Assembly: GCA_051886215.1 (NCBI GenBank) | Contig: JBJEXX010000028.1 | Coordinates: 1-23,752 of the forward strand | Reading direction: 5' to 3' | DNA length: 23,752 bases | From: JBJEXX01 sp051886215 | GTDB lineage: Bacteria > Bacillota_I > Bacilli_A > RF39 > UBA660 | Shown: in pieces, positions 13,875 through 21,829 of the stretch | Position numbering within the stretch: position 1 is the first letter of the stretch | Layout of the letters: the number at the start of each line of letters is the position of its first letter | The notes under the pieces: model-generated | Database searches by the model: none | The model's input: only the letters and a program-made list of their open reading frames with translations | What the model was told of the DNA's origin: nothing | Made by a program: the position numbers and the translations under genes

Positions 13875-14239
13875 TTGCAAGCCTCACTTTTATAATTACT
13901 ACAAATTAGACATACGTCTGTTTCATATTTTAAACCATTTTTCTTAATAATTACATAACCACTACAATCTTCTTTTTCTATATCTTTAACATCTGTAAGA
14001 TACCCTTTTTGTATAAATGTTGTTATGTCAACTTTGATACCATCTTTTGGAATACTATTTCTATGATCAGTACCATAATCTTTTGCCGCTAAAGAAATAT
14101 TATCTGAAATTATTTTATAGTAAGATGAATTAAATTTATTTTTAACACCAATTATACTTACTGTAGCAATTAAAGATATGACTCCCAAGACTGTTACTGC
14201 AATTAATATTTCTACTAATGTAAATCCTTTATTATTCAT
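13871..14239 (-). CDS. Type IV pilin-like (pseudopilin) protein with four C-terminal cysteines
   Basis: 122 aa from ATG 14237-14239; the alternative ATG at 14255-14257 would overlap the end of lepA, and AAGTAGGT fits the inner start. The N-terminus NNKGFTLVEILIAVTVLG is a class III prepilin leader with cleavage expected between G5 and F6, Glu at mature position 5 and a hydrophobic helix to about residue 30. The exported part is short. It has Cys in EDCSG, DVCLIC and EACK, probably two disulfides. Such proteins build pili or DNA-uptake pseudopili and need a prepilin peptidase and ATPase, neither of which is in this window. Its place between lepA and exoA, with coupled translation, is unusual. 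Confidence 0.82.
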   Translation of the reverse strand: MNNKGFTLVEILIAVTVLGVISLIATVSIIGVKNKFNSSYYKIISDNISLAAKDYGTDHRNSIPKDGIKVDITTFIQKGYLTDVKDIEKEDCSGYVIIKKNGLKYETDVCLICSNYKSEACK

Positions 14240-14246
14240 AATATAC

Positions 14247-16046
14247 CTACTTTTCATCCATTGTTAGAACAGATAAGAATGCTTCTTGAGGTATTTCTAT
14301 ACTTCCTACTTGTTTCATTCTTTTCTTTCCTTCTTTTTGTTTTTCTAATAATTTTCTTTTTCTTGTTATATCTCCACCATAACATTTAGCTAAAACATCT
14401 TTTCTTAGAGCTTTTACATCACTTCTAGCAATAACTTTATTTCCTATAGAGGCCTGTATTGGTACTTCAAATAATTGACGAGGAATTATCTCTTTTAAAT
14501 GTTCTACAACTAGTTTTCCTCTATGATAGGCAAAATCTTTATGAACTATGGTACTTAAAGCATCTACAGTTTCTCCATTTAATAAAATATCAAGTTTAAC
14601 TAAATCACTACTTTTATATCCTATTACTTCATAATCAAAAGAAGCGTATCCTTTAGTAAATGATTTTAATTTATCAAAAAAATCATAAACTATTTCTGAT
14701 AAAGGTATCTCATAAATAATATCTACACGAGTTGGATCTAAATAATCCATTTTTATAAAGTTTCCTCTTTTATTTTGACAAAGTTCCATAACTTGGCCTA
14801 TATAATCAGTTGGTGTATATATATTAGCTTTAACATAAGGTTCTCTTATATCTTTAATATTTACTTTATCTGGCATTTTAGTAGGAGCGTCTATAATTTC
14901 TTTGTTTCCATTAGTAAGATATACTTCATAAATAACTGAAGGGCTAGTCGCAATTAATTCTATATTAAATTCTCTTTCTATTCTTTCTTGTATTACATCC
15001 ATATGAAGTAGTCCAAGGAAACCTGTTCTAAAACCAAATCCCAAAGCTTTAGAAGTTTCTGGTTCAAATACAAGTGATGCGTCATTTAACTTTAACTTTT
15101 CTAAAGCTTCTCTTAAATCATCATATCTAGTAGAATCAATAGGATAAAGTCCACAATAAACCATAGGTTTCATACTTTTATATCCTGGTAAAGGATTAGT
15201 ACATGGATTATTACATAAAGTTATAGTATCTCCTACTTTAACATCAGATACACTTTTTATAGCTCCAAAAATAATTCCTACTTCACCTGCTTCTAAAGAC
15301 TTGACTTTTTCTTCTTTAGGGGTATGAGTAATTATTTCAACAACTTCATAATTAGCTTTTGTTTGAATTAAGTTTATTTTGTCACCAACAGACACTCTTC
15401 CGTTAACTATCCTAACTGAAATACCAGCTCCTCTATAAGAATCAAAAAAACTATCAAATATCAATCCCTGTAAAGGTAGTGCTTTATTTCCATTTGGTGA
15501 AGGTATTCTTTCAACAACAGCTTTTAACAATTCATCTATACCTACTCCTGTTTTAGCACTAGTTAAAATTATCTCTTCTTTATCAAAGCCCAAATTATTA
15601 ACTAATTCATTTGTTACTTTTTCAATATCTGCATTTGGTAAATCTATTTTATTAATAACAGGAATAATTTTTAAATCATGTTCCATAGCCAAATATAAAT
15701 TAGCTAAAGTTTGAGCCTCTACCCCTTGAGCTGCATCAACTACAAGTATAGCTCCTTCACAAGCTGCAAGAGAGCGTGATACTTCATAAGTAAAGTCAAC
15801 ATGTCCAGGAGTATCTATTAAATTAAGTAAATATTCATTTCCATTATATTTATATTTAAGTCTAACTGCATTTAATTTAATAGTAATTCCTCTTTCTCTT
15901 TCCAAATCCATATTATCTAAAAGTTGATCTTTCATTTCTCGTTTAGATAAAGCGTTTGTATTTTCTAAAATTCTATCTGCAAGTGTACTTTTTCCATGAT
16001 CAATATGTGCGATTATAGAAAAATTTCTTATATTATCCTGTTTCAT
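14247..16046 (-). CDS. lepA: Elongation factor 4 (LepA) GTPase
   Basis: 599 aa, full length. GTPase motifs: AHIDHGKST (13-21), RGITIK, DTPGH (near 77-81), NKIDLP and SAKTG. The EF-G-like domains and the LepA-specific C-terminal domain (YHRGKLVVEHLKEIIPRQLFEVPIQA, then KCYGGDITRKRKLLEKQKEGKKRMK) follow. It binds ribosomes and affects back-translocation or initiation under stress. The start ATG follows AGTAGGTGATTTT. A strong promoter lies 17 bases further upstream. The pilin-like and exoA genes follow almost without gaps, so lepA heads this operon. Confidence 0.97.
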   Translation of the reverse strand: MKQDNIRNFSIIAHIDHGKSTLADRILENTNALSKREMKDQLLDNMDLERERGITIKLNAVRLKYKYNGNEYLLNLIDTPGHVDFTYEVSRSLAACEGAILVVDAAQGVEAQTLANLYLAMEHDLKIIPVINKIDLPNADIEKVTNELVNNLGFDKEEIILTSAKTGVGIDELLKAVVERIPSPNGNKALPLQGLIFDSFFDSYRGAGISVRIVNGRVSVGDKINLIQTKANYEVVEIITHTPKEEKVKSLEAGEVGIIFGAIKSVSDVKVGDTITLCNNPCTNPLPGYKSMKPMVYCGLYPIDSTRYDDLREALEKLKLNDASLVFEPETSKALGFGFRTGFLGLLHMDVIQERIEREFNIELIATSPSVIYEVYLTNGNKEIIDAPTKMPDKVNIKDIREPYVKANIYTPTDYIGQVMELCQNKRGNFIKMDYLDPTRVDIIYEIPLSEIVYDFFDKLKSFTKGYASFDYEVIGYKSSDLVKLDILLNGETVDALSTIVHKDFAYHRGKLVVEHLKEIIPRQLFEVPIQASIGNKVIARSDVKALRKDVLAKCYGGDITRKRKLLEKQKEGKKRMKQVGSIEIPQEAFLSVLTMDEK

Positions 16047-16062
16047 AAAATCACCTACTAAA

Positions 16063-16091
16063 ATTATATCAAAAGTAAAAATATATGTAAA
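16063..16091 (-). promoter_or_regulatory. Sigma-A promoter of the lepA operon
   Basis: Minus-strand TTTACA (16086-16091), a 17-base spacer ending in TGA, then TATAAT (16063-16068). It therefore has both a near-consensus -35 and an extended -10. Confidence 0.75.
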
Positions 16092-16102
16092 AGAAAAGAT
16101 TT

Positions 16103-16128
16103 AAAAAAAAGAAAGTTAAACTTTCTTT
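16103..16128 (-). terminator. Intrinsic terminator after the large TasA-like gene
   Basis: Minus-strand stem AAAGAAAG / CTTTCTTT with a five-base loop and a run of eight T. Confidence 0.8.
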
Positions 16129-16144
16129 CATAATTAATATATTA

Positions 16145-17626
16145 TTATCCTATTGTATATGGGTCAGCACTTGTTCCACTTCCAGAAGTTATAGTCGCAG
16201 TAGATTTTAAAGTTATAACTGGACGAATTACACCAGTAACTCCTATATTATAATAGCTCAAGCCGCCACTACTACCTAAATAAACCACCTGTGCAGTATT
16301 GTTAAAGACAGCAGGTGAAAGAGTCCAAAATGATTTAGATATTCCTAAATAACTACCTCTTTTTTTATATCCTCCTCCAGCTAGAATAGCCTCATCTGCA
16401 CTTATTAAAGCTACCTTACTTTCTAATTTATCATCATCATTACAACTTAAATCTGGTTTTAAAGCAGTTGAAGTATAAAAATCTTGGGGATTATTAACAG
16501 AGTCAATCTCATGATTATATGTTCCCCTAGCATATATACCATATACATTAGTTGAGCCATTTGAAAACAAATAATTTGCAAAATCATTAGTTGAATCTTC
16601 TCTCATATCACTACAATATGTACTTGTTTTTATATATTTATCATAATTTACTAAGTTTGTATTATACCAATTATCTACTGTTGTTTTTATCTCACTATTT
16701 ATATATTTTGCGTCTGATGAATTACCATTTTTACTATTGTAAATATAGGCACTTTCATCCATTCTATCTGCTAAAATTAATCTTACACTTCCATCCTCTA
16801 ATATTCTTACTATTCTCCATGTAAGTCCTCCAAAACTTACATAGTTATTTACCTCTATTCCTCTATAATAATATGTAGTTCCGCCAAACATATCTGGATA
16901 CGTATATAATCCACTTGTTTCTTTTGTTTCATCAAATGCATATAATAGTTTCGTCTCACTACTTCTTCCTTGTATTGTTTCGTTTTGATATATTTTATAA
17001 GCAACTGTTCCTTCTTTGAATACATTTGTTGTACTTGTTATTTGACTAGCATTTAGTTCTATATTAGCTCCAAATATCTTACCTGAAGCTTCTTCTTTTG
17101 TTGCCTCATAATCTATCCATATGTTTAATTTATATGTCTTTTCTTCTCCTACTTTTATTATATCTGTATCTATTTGATATAAATTTTCATTTGTACTTGT
17201 TTTTGTTAACACTGTTTCACTTAATAACTTTGGTTCTATAGTTATTGTTTCGCCATCTTCTATTAAATTATATCTTACTGCTTTTGCTGGCATATCAGTA
17301 ATTGTTAATTCTTTTATATTTAATTTATAATAAGCATCTATTGTTCCATCATTTACTACTTTAAATTCATATGATTCTAATTGTAATCCTTCCTCATTTG
17401 TCATTGGATAGGCTTCATTTAAATTTATTCCATATCCCTCTGTTTCCTCATTTCCTTCTAAATCTGTTATTTTTAGGGATAGTTTCGCAGATGTTAACTT
17501 ACTTTTTTTAGTTCCACTTAATACTACATTAAATAAAGCATAACTTACTCCAAACATTAATAAGAATAGTCCTAATAGTGCGGTTATCTTTAATATTTTA
17601 TTTCTTCTTGCAACTCTATTTTCCAT
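16145..17626 (-). CDS. Exported surface protein: TasA/camelysin-like N-terminus plus large C-terminal domain
   Basis: 493 aa; ATG 17624-17626 after AATAGGAGTTAAAGT. A membrane/signal helix (residues 11-33) runs into SYALFNVVLSGTKKSKL, the pattern of SipW-processed TasA/camelysin proteins. A beta-rich region to about 200 (FKVVNDGTIDAYYKLNI, YKLNIWIDYEA) also fits that family. Residues 235-493 form a second domain: FGGLTWRIVRILEDGSVRLIL, FWTLSP, GVIRPVITLKS and a low-complexity end TITSGSGTSADPYTIG. Similar GGLTWRI/RPVITL domains occur in surface proteins of gut Firmicutes; I know no assigned function. It has its own promoter and terminator. Confidence 0.8.
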   Translation of the reverse strand: MENRVARRNKILKITALLGLFLLMFGVSYALFNVVLSGTKKSKLTSAKLSLKITDLEGNEETEGYGINLNEAYPMTNEEGLQLESYEFKVVNDGTIDAYYKLNIKELTITDMPAKAVRYNLIEDGETITIEPKLLSETVLTKTSTNENLYQIDTDIIKVGEEKTYKLNIWIDYEATKEEASGKIFGANIELNASQITSTTNVFKEGTVAYKIYQNETIQGRSSETKLLYAFDETKETSGLYTYPDMFGGTTYYYRGIEVNNYVSFGGLTWRIVRILEDGSVRLILADRMDESAYIYNSKNGNSSDAKYINSEIKTTVDNWYNTNLVNYDKYIKTSTYCSDMREDSTNDFANYLFSNGSTNVYGIYARGTYNHEIDSVNNPQDFYTSTALKPDLSCNDDDKLESKVALISADEAILAGGGYKKRGSYLGISKSFWTLSPAVFNNTAQVVYLGSSGGLSYYNIGVTGVIRPVITLKSTATITSGSGTSADPYTIG

Positions 17627-17649
17627 ACTTTAACTCCTATTCTATAGTC

Positions 17650-17678
17650 ATTATAAATTAAAATTCTATTCTAGTCAA
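17650..17678 (-). promoter_or_regulatory. Sigma-A promoter of the large TasA-like gene
   Basis: Minus-strand TTGACT (17673-17678), a 17-base spacer, then TATAAT (17650-17655), about 24 bases upstream of the start codon. Confidence 0.8.
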
Positions 17679-17701
17679 CTTTAGAATTAGTTTTATAATT
17701 C

Positions 17702-17728
17702 AAAAAAAAGAAAGTTTAAACTTTCTTT
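17702..17728 (-). terminator. Intrinsic terminator of the 54-aa gene
   Basis: Perfect 22-base palindrome AAAGAAAGTTT / AAACTTTCTTT with T-rich continuation on the minus strand. It is nearly the same sequence as the terminator at 16103-16128. Confidence 0.8.
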
Positions 17729-17729
17729 C

Positions 17730-17894
17730 TTACATCATATTTTCAATACAATCTTCTATGTCATCTGTTGCTTTACAAAAATCTTTTCTCATTTTTTTTG
17801 CTTCTTTAGGATTATTCTTAATCCACATAAATACACTTAAAGATGTAAGTGCTGCAGCGGCAACTGTAGCCATAATACAATTTTTTTTATTCAT
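17730..17894 (-). CDS. 54-aa single-helix membrane peptide
   Basis: ATG 17892-17894 is chosen over the longer frame because AGAGGTGATATA precedes it. MNKKNCIMATVAAAALTSLS provides one membrane helix, followed by WIKNNPKEAKKMRKDF and an acidic end with two Cys (KDFCKATDDIEDC). The helix plus KEAKK tail recalls small YtxH-like proteins, but the match is too short to name. It lies between recD2 and its own terminator and may be transcribed with recD2, although GGTA/TACC inverted repeats in the short gap could act as a weak terminator. Confidence 0.65.
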   Translation of the reverse strand: MNKKNCIMATVAAAALTSLSVFMWIKNNPKEAKKMRKDFCKATDDIEDCIENMM

Positions 17895-17962
17895 TATATC
17901 ACCTCTATTAAAAATATGATTGGTAACAAGTACCATTTATATTATGGTGATTTTTATTTTTT

Positions 17963-20158
17963 TTATTCACTTAAAAATTCTTTTTTTAACATCTCACAAA
18001 TACTTGTTTTTCTTATATTGGTGTTATTGTTTTGAACTGCATATTCTAAAGCATTTATATCTCCTATTAAAAATAATCTTTTTTTACATCTGGTTACTGC
18101 AGTATAAATTAATTTTTTATAAAGCATTTTATTATAATTTTTTACTAATGGCAAAATAACAACATCAAATTCGCTTCCTTGAGACTTATGTATACTTATG
18201 GCATATCCATGAGTGATACTATTAAAATTAGCAGGTGTATATTTTACAATATTACCATCAAAATCAACATATATTTCTTTTTTATTTTCATTATTTATTT
18301 TTGTAATTATACCAATATCACCATTAAATACATTATCATCAGGCATATTAGTCAATTGCATAACTTTGTCTTTTTCTCTATATACAATTTGATTTACTAC
18401 TATTTCTCTTTTATTATCTTTCTTCTTATTAAAATATTCTTGTAATAAAACATTTAATTCATCTATTCCATTTTTTGTTTTATACATGGGAGCAAGTACT
18501 TGAAGATGCTCTTTTTCTTTTTTATTTAAATCCTCCAAAACTTTTATAATATTGTCTTTTACTAATTCTGCTTGACATGGTATAAAAGTTAAATCTTTCT
18601 CTTTATTAAATATATCAGTTTCTATTAATTCATTTTTTATATTATAAGCCAAAGTTATTATATTAGAATTTTCTTTTTGACGATATAATTTATCTAATTT
18701 AATTACATTTATGACATTAGATTCTATAATATCTTTTAAAACTTGTCCAGGACCTACACTAGGTAACTGATCATAATCACCCACTAAAATTATTTTAGTA
18801 TCTATTTTTAGTCCTTTTAATAAGTTATCAAATAGATAAGTATCTAACATACTAGTTTCATCTATAATTACTAATTTCACATCACTTTTATTTCTTTCAT
18901 TTACTTGATATGTATCAGTATCTTTGTTCCATTTTAGAAACCTATGAATAGTTGAAGCTTTAATATAAGTAGTTTCCATTAATCGCTTACTGGCTCTACC
19001 TGTTGGAGCTAGAAGAGCAATTTCTTTTACAAGATCATCTTGTGTAAGCTTATATTTTAATCTATATGCTTCGCATATTGCTTTAATTATAGTTGTTTTT
19101 CCTGTTCCAGGTCCACCTGTTATTACTAAAATATTTTTTAATAGCGCAGTTTTTATTCCCAACTTCTGCTCATCATTATAAATAACCCCGAAATTCTTTT
19201 GTAATTTTTCTATATAATCATCTATATTTTTATCTTTAGTAACTTTTTTAGTTTGTAAATAAAAAAGTCTTTGTGATATATTTCTTTCTGCTTCATACAT
19301 GCTTAGTAGATAATAACGATCTTCTTTATTTACTATTTTTATATTTTTTATTAATAAATCTAATGCACAATTATATATTTCTTTATCTAATCCTGGAATT
19401 ATTCTAATTACATAATTATATATTTCTTCTTTATATAAATAAGAATGACCTACTACATTATAAATTTCATTAAATACATATATTATAGTGGCAGACACTC
19501 TTCTTATATCATCTTTTTCTATATTATTTTTTAAAGCAATATAATCTATTTTTTTAAAAGTTATATCTTTAATATCTTCATAAATAATATATATATTTTC
19601 CTCTATTATTTCAAATGTTTTACTACCATACTTATTATATACCAAAATACTATCTTTAGTAGAAAAACCTAAATCTGTAAGTTGTAAAATACTTTGATAA
19701 CTAGATTCATATTCAATAAGTTTAGTATGTAGTTCTTGAACATTTTTTTCTGTAATACCAGGAATTAATAATAAATTAGTTGGGTTTTCTATAATTATAT
19801 TTAAAGTATCTTTTCCTAAAACATTAAATATTTTTAAAGCTTTTTTTTCACCTATTCCTTTAAATATACCACTAGTTAAAAAAGCAATAATACTATCTTT
19901 CTCTTCCGGTAAAACTTTTTCATATTTTTCAACATTAAATTGTTCTCCGTATTTTTCATGTGTTATAAGTTTTCCATAAAAAATATAAGTATCTATTTCA
20001 TTTAATTCATTAAAGTATCCAGTAAAAGTAATAATTCTATTTACATAAATATTTAATTCATCTTCATTAGTTTCTTTTACCTTAAAAAGACCTATTACAT
20101 AACCAGTTTCACTTTTGAAAATATTTTTTTTAAATTGTCCTTTGATGTATGTATTCAT
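17963..20158 (-). CDS. recD2: RecD2-type ATP-dependent DNA helicase
   Basis: 731 aa, the usual RecD2 length, including the N-terminal extension absent from RecBCD RecD. An OB-like start (GQFKKNIFKSETGYVIGLF) is followed by helix-hairpin-helix segments (FKGIGEKKALKIF, LIPGITEKN), Walker A GGPGTGKTT (348-356), GRASKRL, Walker B VIIDETSML (D433, E434), GDYDQLPSVGPG, ITHGYAISIHKSQGSEF and AVTRCKKRLF. It is a 5'-3' superfamily 1B helicase used in DNA repair in bacteria lacking RecBC. The start ATG follows AAAGAGGTTAAT. Confidence 0.95.
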   Translation of the reverse strand: MNTYIKGQFKKNIFKSETGYVIGLFKVKETNEDELNIYVNRIITFTGYFNELNEIDTYIFYGKLITHEKYGEQFNVEKYEKVLPEEKDSIIAFLTSGIFKGIGEKKALKIFNVLGKDTLNIIIENPTNLLLIPGITEKNVQELHTKLIEYESSYQSILQLTDLGFSTKDSILVYNKYGSKTFEIIEENIYIIYEDIKDITFKKIDYIALKNNIEKDDIRRVSATIIYVFNEIYNVVGHSYLYKEEIYNYVIRIIPGLDKEIYNCALDLLIKNIKIVNKEDRYYLLSMYEAERNISQRLFYLQTKKVTKDKNIDDYIEKLQKNFGVIYNDEQKLGIKTALLKNILVITGGPGTGKTTIIKAICEAYRLKYKLTQDDLVKEIALLAPTGRASKRLMETTYIKASTIHRFLKWNKDTDTYQVNERNKSDVKLVIIDETSMLDTYLFDNLLKGLKIDTKIILVGDYDQLPSVGPGQVLKDIIESNVINVIKLDKLYRQKENSNIITLAYNIKNELIETDIFNKEKDLTFIPCQAELVKDNIIKVLEDLNKKEKEHLQVLAPMYKTKNGIDELNVLLQEYFNKKKDNKREIVVNQIVYREKDKVMQLTNMPDDNVFNGDIGIITKINNENKKEIYVDFDGNIVKYTPANFNSITHGYAISIHKSQGSEFDVVILPLVKNYNKMLYKKLIYTAVTRCKKRLFLIGDINALEYAVQNNNTNIRKTSICEMLKKEFLSE

Positions 20159-20175
20159 ATTAACCTCTTTTTTAA

Positions 20176-20181
20176 ATTATA
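20176..20181 (-). promoter_or_regulatory. Probable -10 of the recD2 promoter
   Basis: Minus-strand TATAAT lies 17 bases upstream of the start codon and downstream of the terminator at 20198-20226. At 17 bases further up, only TTGCTT is available as a -35, and it lies inside the terminator stem. Confidence 0.5.
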
Positions 20182-20197
20182 ATAGTATTCAAAATAA

Positions 20198-20226
20198 AAA
20201 GCAAATTCTTTATTAGACTTTGCTTT
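20198..20226 (-). terminator. Intrinsic terminator after the short TasA-like gene
   Basis: Minus-strand stem AAAGCAAA / TTTGCTTT with an inner TCT/AGA pairing, followed by TTTATTTT. Confidence 0.75.
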
Positions 20227-20836
20227 AAGAGGTACTAGTAGTATTACTCTTGGTTTCTTGACTACTTTCTACAGTAATTTTTGATTTGTATGAAGTATTC
20301 ATCAAACTGTTTCCCTGTTCATCTGTATTTGGCATATCACTAGATATCCATAATACGATAGTATACTGTACAGAATGTTCTGGTTCTAACTCTATTCCTT
20401 CTTCTATTATAGAACCAAACTCTTCCATAGTCATAGGAGTAGAAAAATCTCCATCATTTTGTTTAATAGCTATTTTTAAATATTTGTCTGGAATAGTTGA
20501 TGTAATATCAGAAAAATATATTTTATTTATAGTATTAGCTTTACCACTATTAGTAATAGTAAACGTATATGGATCATTTAACATTCCTTCATCATCGCTT
20601 TTAGGGCCTTCATTAGTTAAATTTATATATTCACTTCCATCATCAAACTCTACTTCAAAAACTAATGATTTTAAATAATTAGTTTTTTTACCTGATACTT
20701 TAAATGAAAATAAAGCATAACTTGTTCCAATAATTAACGATAGAACTAATATAATTAAAATACAACTAATAATCAAACCACGATTTTGTTTTTTGGCTTT
20801 TGTATTAACTTTTTTCTTCATTTTCTTTTTTTTCAT
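20225..20836 (-). CDS. TasA/camelysin-like exported protein
   Basis: 203 aa; ATG 20834-20836 after AATAGGTGATAAT. A very Lys-rich start (MKKKKMKKKVNTKAKK) precedes a membrane helix (21-37) and GTSYALFSFKVSGKKTNYL, the same signature as the N-terminus of the 16145-17626 protein. The remaining 150 residues are beta-strand-rich (DPYTFTITNSGKANTINKIYF, QYTIVLWISSD) with a Ser/Thr-rich end. Relatives are signal-peptidase-processed matrix-fibre or surface proteins. It lies eight bases after gene 20845-21471, sharing its promoter, which suggests the two products act together at the cell surface. Confidence 0.75.
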   Translation of the reverse strand: MKKKKMKKKVNTKAKKQNRGLIISCILIILVLSLIIGTSYALFSFKVSGKKTNYLKSLVFEVEFDDGSEYINLTNEGPKSDDEGMLNDPYTFTITNSGKANTINKIYFSDITSTIPDKYLKIAIKQNDGDFSTPMTMEEFGSIIEEGIELEPEHSVQYTIVLWISSDMPNTDEQGNSLMNTSYKSKITVESSQETKSNTTSTS

Positions 20837-20844
20837 ATTATCAC

Positions 20845-21471
20845 CTATTTTATTTTTATATTATTAACAATATCAGTTATATTTGATGTATTAATAATTT
20901 CTTTTATATTATCTTTCACTAAAGTTCCTAAATCTTTATAAAAATTAAATACATCTATAAATACTTCATTTGCGTTACTATAACCATTACTAGCATAAAA
21001 CACTGCAGCTGTGGAGCCAATAGTAACAGCCGCAATAAAAGCTAATTCACCTGCAAATACAGCTACATTTTTAACACCATGTTTCATTAATTCATACTTA
21101 TTATTCATTTGCATAGTAAGTTTAACATCTTCTATTTGAGTGGTTATTGAAGCATAATCTTCTATATCTTTATCAACTATCAATAAAAATTTATTGGCTT
21201 TACTATCTTTTTTAGGAATAAATTCATAATAATCTCTTTTTTTATCTTCTTCTGTAGAATAATTTTCTTTTGGTACTCGTAATTTTATATCTTCATAATT
21301 TTCTAGAAAATACTTTTGTTTTATATATTCTTTAGTAAATGTACTAGCATCTTTAAATAATGTTCCGTCTTCTAAATATAGATTAAAATCTGTATCGATG
21401 TTATTATATCCAGACCTTAATTCTTTTATAACAGTATCATCATATTCTGTCTTTATATGAAATCTCAGCAT
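20845..21471 (-). CDS. Unrecognised protein with one or two membrane helices
   Basis: 208 aa; ATG 21469-21471 after GATAGGAGATAGTAATT. Residues 1-130 are charged and mixed alpha/beta (FHIKTEYDDTVIKELRSGY, FLLIVDKDIEDYASI). A hydrophobic segment AVFAGELAFIAAVTIGSTAAVF lies near 136-158, followed by a short amphipathic C-terminal part (VFNFYKDLGTLVKDNIKEII). There is no signal peptide, so the N-terminal domain is probably cytoplasmic with a tail-side anchor. It is the first gene of a two-gene operon with the TasA-like protein. Family not recognised. Confidence 0.7.
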   Translation of the reverse strand: MLRFHIKTEYDDTVIKELRSGYNNIDTDFNLYLEDGTLFKDASTFTKEYIKQKYFLENYEDIKLRVPKENYSTEEDKKRDYYEFIPKKDSKANKFLLIVDKDIEDYASITTQIEDVKLTMQMNNKYELMKHGVKNVAVFAGELAFIAAVTIGSTAAVFYASNGYSNANEVFIDVFNFYKDLGTLVKDNIKEIINTSNITDIVNNIKIK

Positions 21472-21496
21472 AATTACTATCTCCTATCATAATAAC

Positions 21497-21505
21497 ATTA
21501 TAACA
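21497..21505 (-). promoter_or_regulatory. Extended -10 promoter of the 20225-21471 operon
   Basis: Minus-strand TGTTATAAT lies about 26 bases upstream of the start codon and just after the hairpin at 21522-21541. Confidence 0.6.
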
Positions 21506-21521
21506 TAAATATAGAACATAA

Positions 21522-21715
21522 GAATGAAATAAATTTCATTCGTCTTAGTCGTTACCTTCTAAGTTTCCTACTTCTTAGATAAAGTATCCTTTGTTCTCCA
21601 TAGGCTTAAATTCCGATAGTCGCTACCGTATTTTTATTTTCTATATTATTAATTTTTTAATTTCTTGCACATATCATATGCTTTATACATTGCATCACCG
21701 CCATGATATATTTGT
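21522..21715 (-). ncRNA. Candidate structured RNA or long leader, unassigned
   Basis: This gene-free stretch follows a near-consensus promoter (21722-21750), so a transcript should start near 21715. Visible structure on the minus strand: an ATATCAT/ATGATAT stem enclosing ATGC/GCAT; a CGGTAG-CGA-CTATCG hairpin; a GATA-CTT-TATC hairpin; TCTAAG pairing with CTTAGA; and the same CTTAG able to pair instead with a downstream CTAAG. GGTAGCGACTA and GGTAACGACTA form a direct repeat (10 of 11). A closing GAATGAAAT/ATTTCATTC hairpin lies at 21522-21541 but lacks a strong T run. I looked for core motifs of SRP RNA, tmRNA, RNase P, 6S and common riboswitches and found none. The 3' end is uncertain; it may read through into the 21471 gene as its leader. 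Confidence 0.5.
21649..21690 (-). CDS. Possible 13-aa leader peptide
   Basis: ATG 21688-21690 begins MYKAYDMCKKLKN and stops with TAA. GGCGGTGAT, close to the perfect anti-16S complement GGAGGTGAT, precedes it by three bases, with GGCGG about seven bases away. The Shine-Dalgarno sequence lies inside the first predicted stem-loop of the RNA, so translation and folding could compete. An overlapping ATG at 21700-21702 would give a different 15-residue peptide. Translation is unproven. Confidence 0.3.
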   Translation of the reverse strand: MYKAYDMCKKLKN

Positions 21716-21721
21716 AATTAT

Positions 21722-21750
21722 ATTATACATATAAAACTTATGTTCGTCAA
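21722..21750 (-). promoter_or_regulatory. Strong sigma-A promoter of the RNA candidate
   Basis: Minus-strand TTGACG (21745-21750), a 17-base spacer, then TATAAT (21722-21727). It lies downstream of the smc-operon terminator and points into a region without a long ORF. Confidence 0.8.
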
Positions 21751-21785
21751 TACCTTTTTTCAAAAATCGCACTTTCCTTATTAAT

Positions 21786-21824
21786 AAAAAAGTTAATTAA
21801 TACACAACTAAGTGTCAATTAACT
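21786..21824 (-). terminator. Intrinsic terminator of the smc operon
   Basis: Minus-strand stem AGTTAATT / AATTAACT with an inner ACAC/GTGT pairing, followed by six T, six bases after the stop of the sigma-like gene. Confidence 0.8.
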
Positions 21825-21829
21825 GTAAA

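Noticed and set aside
21522..21715. SRP RNA, tmRNA, RNase P, 6S RNA or a familiar riboswitch
   Set aside because: None of the conserved core motifs I know for these RNAs is present. The GGCGGTGATG start only loosely recalls a fluoride riboswitch, and the following bases do not fit.
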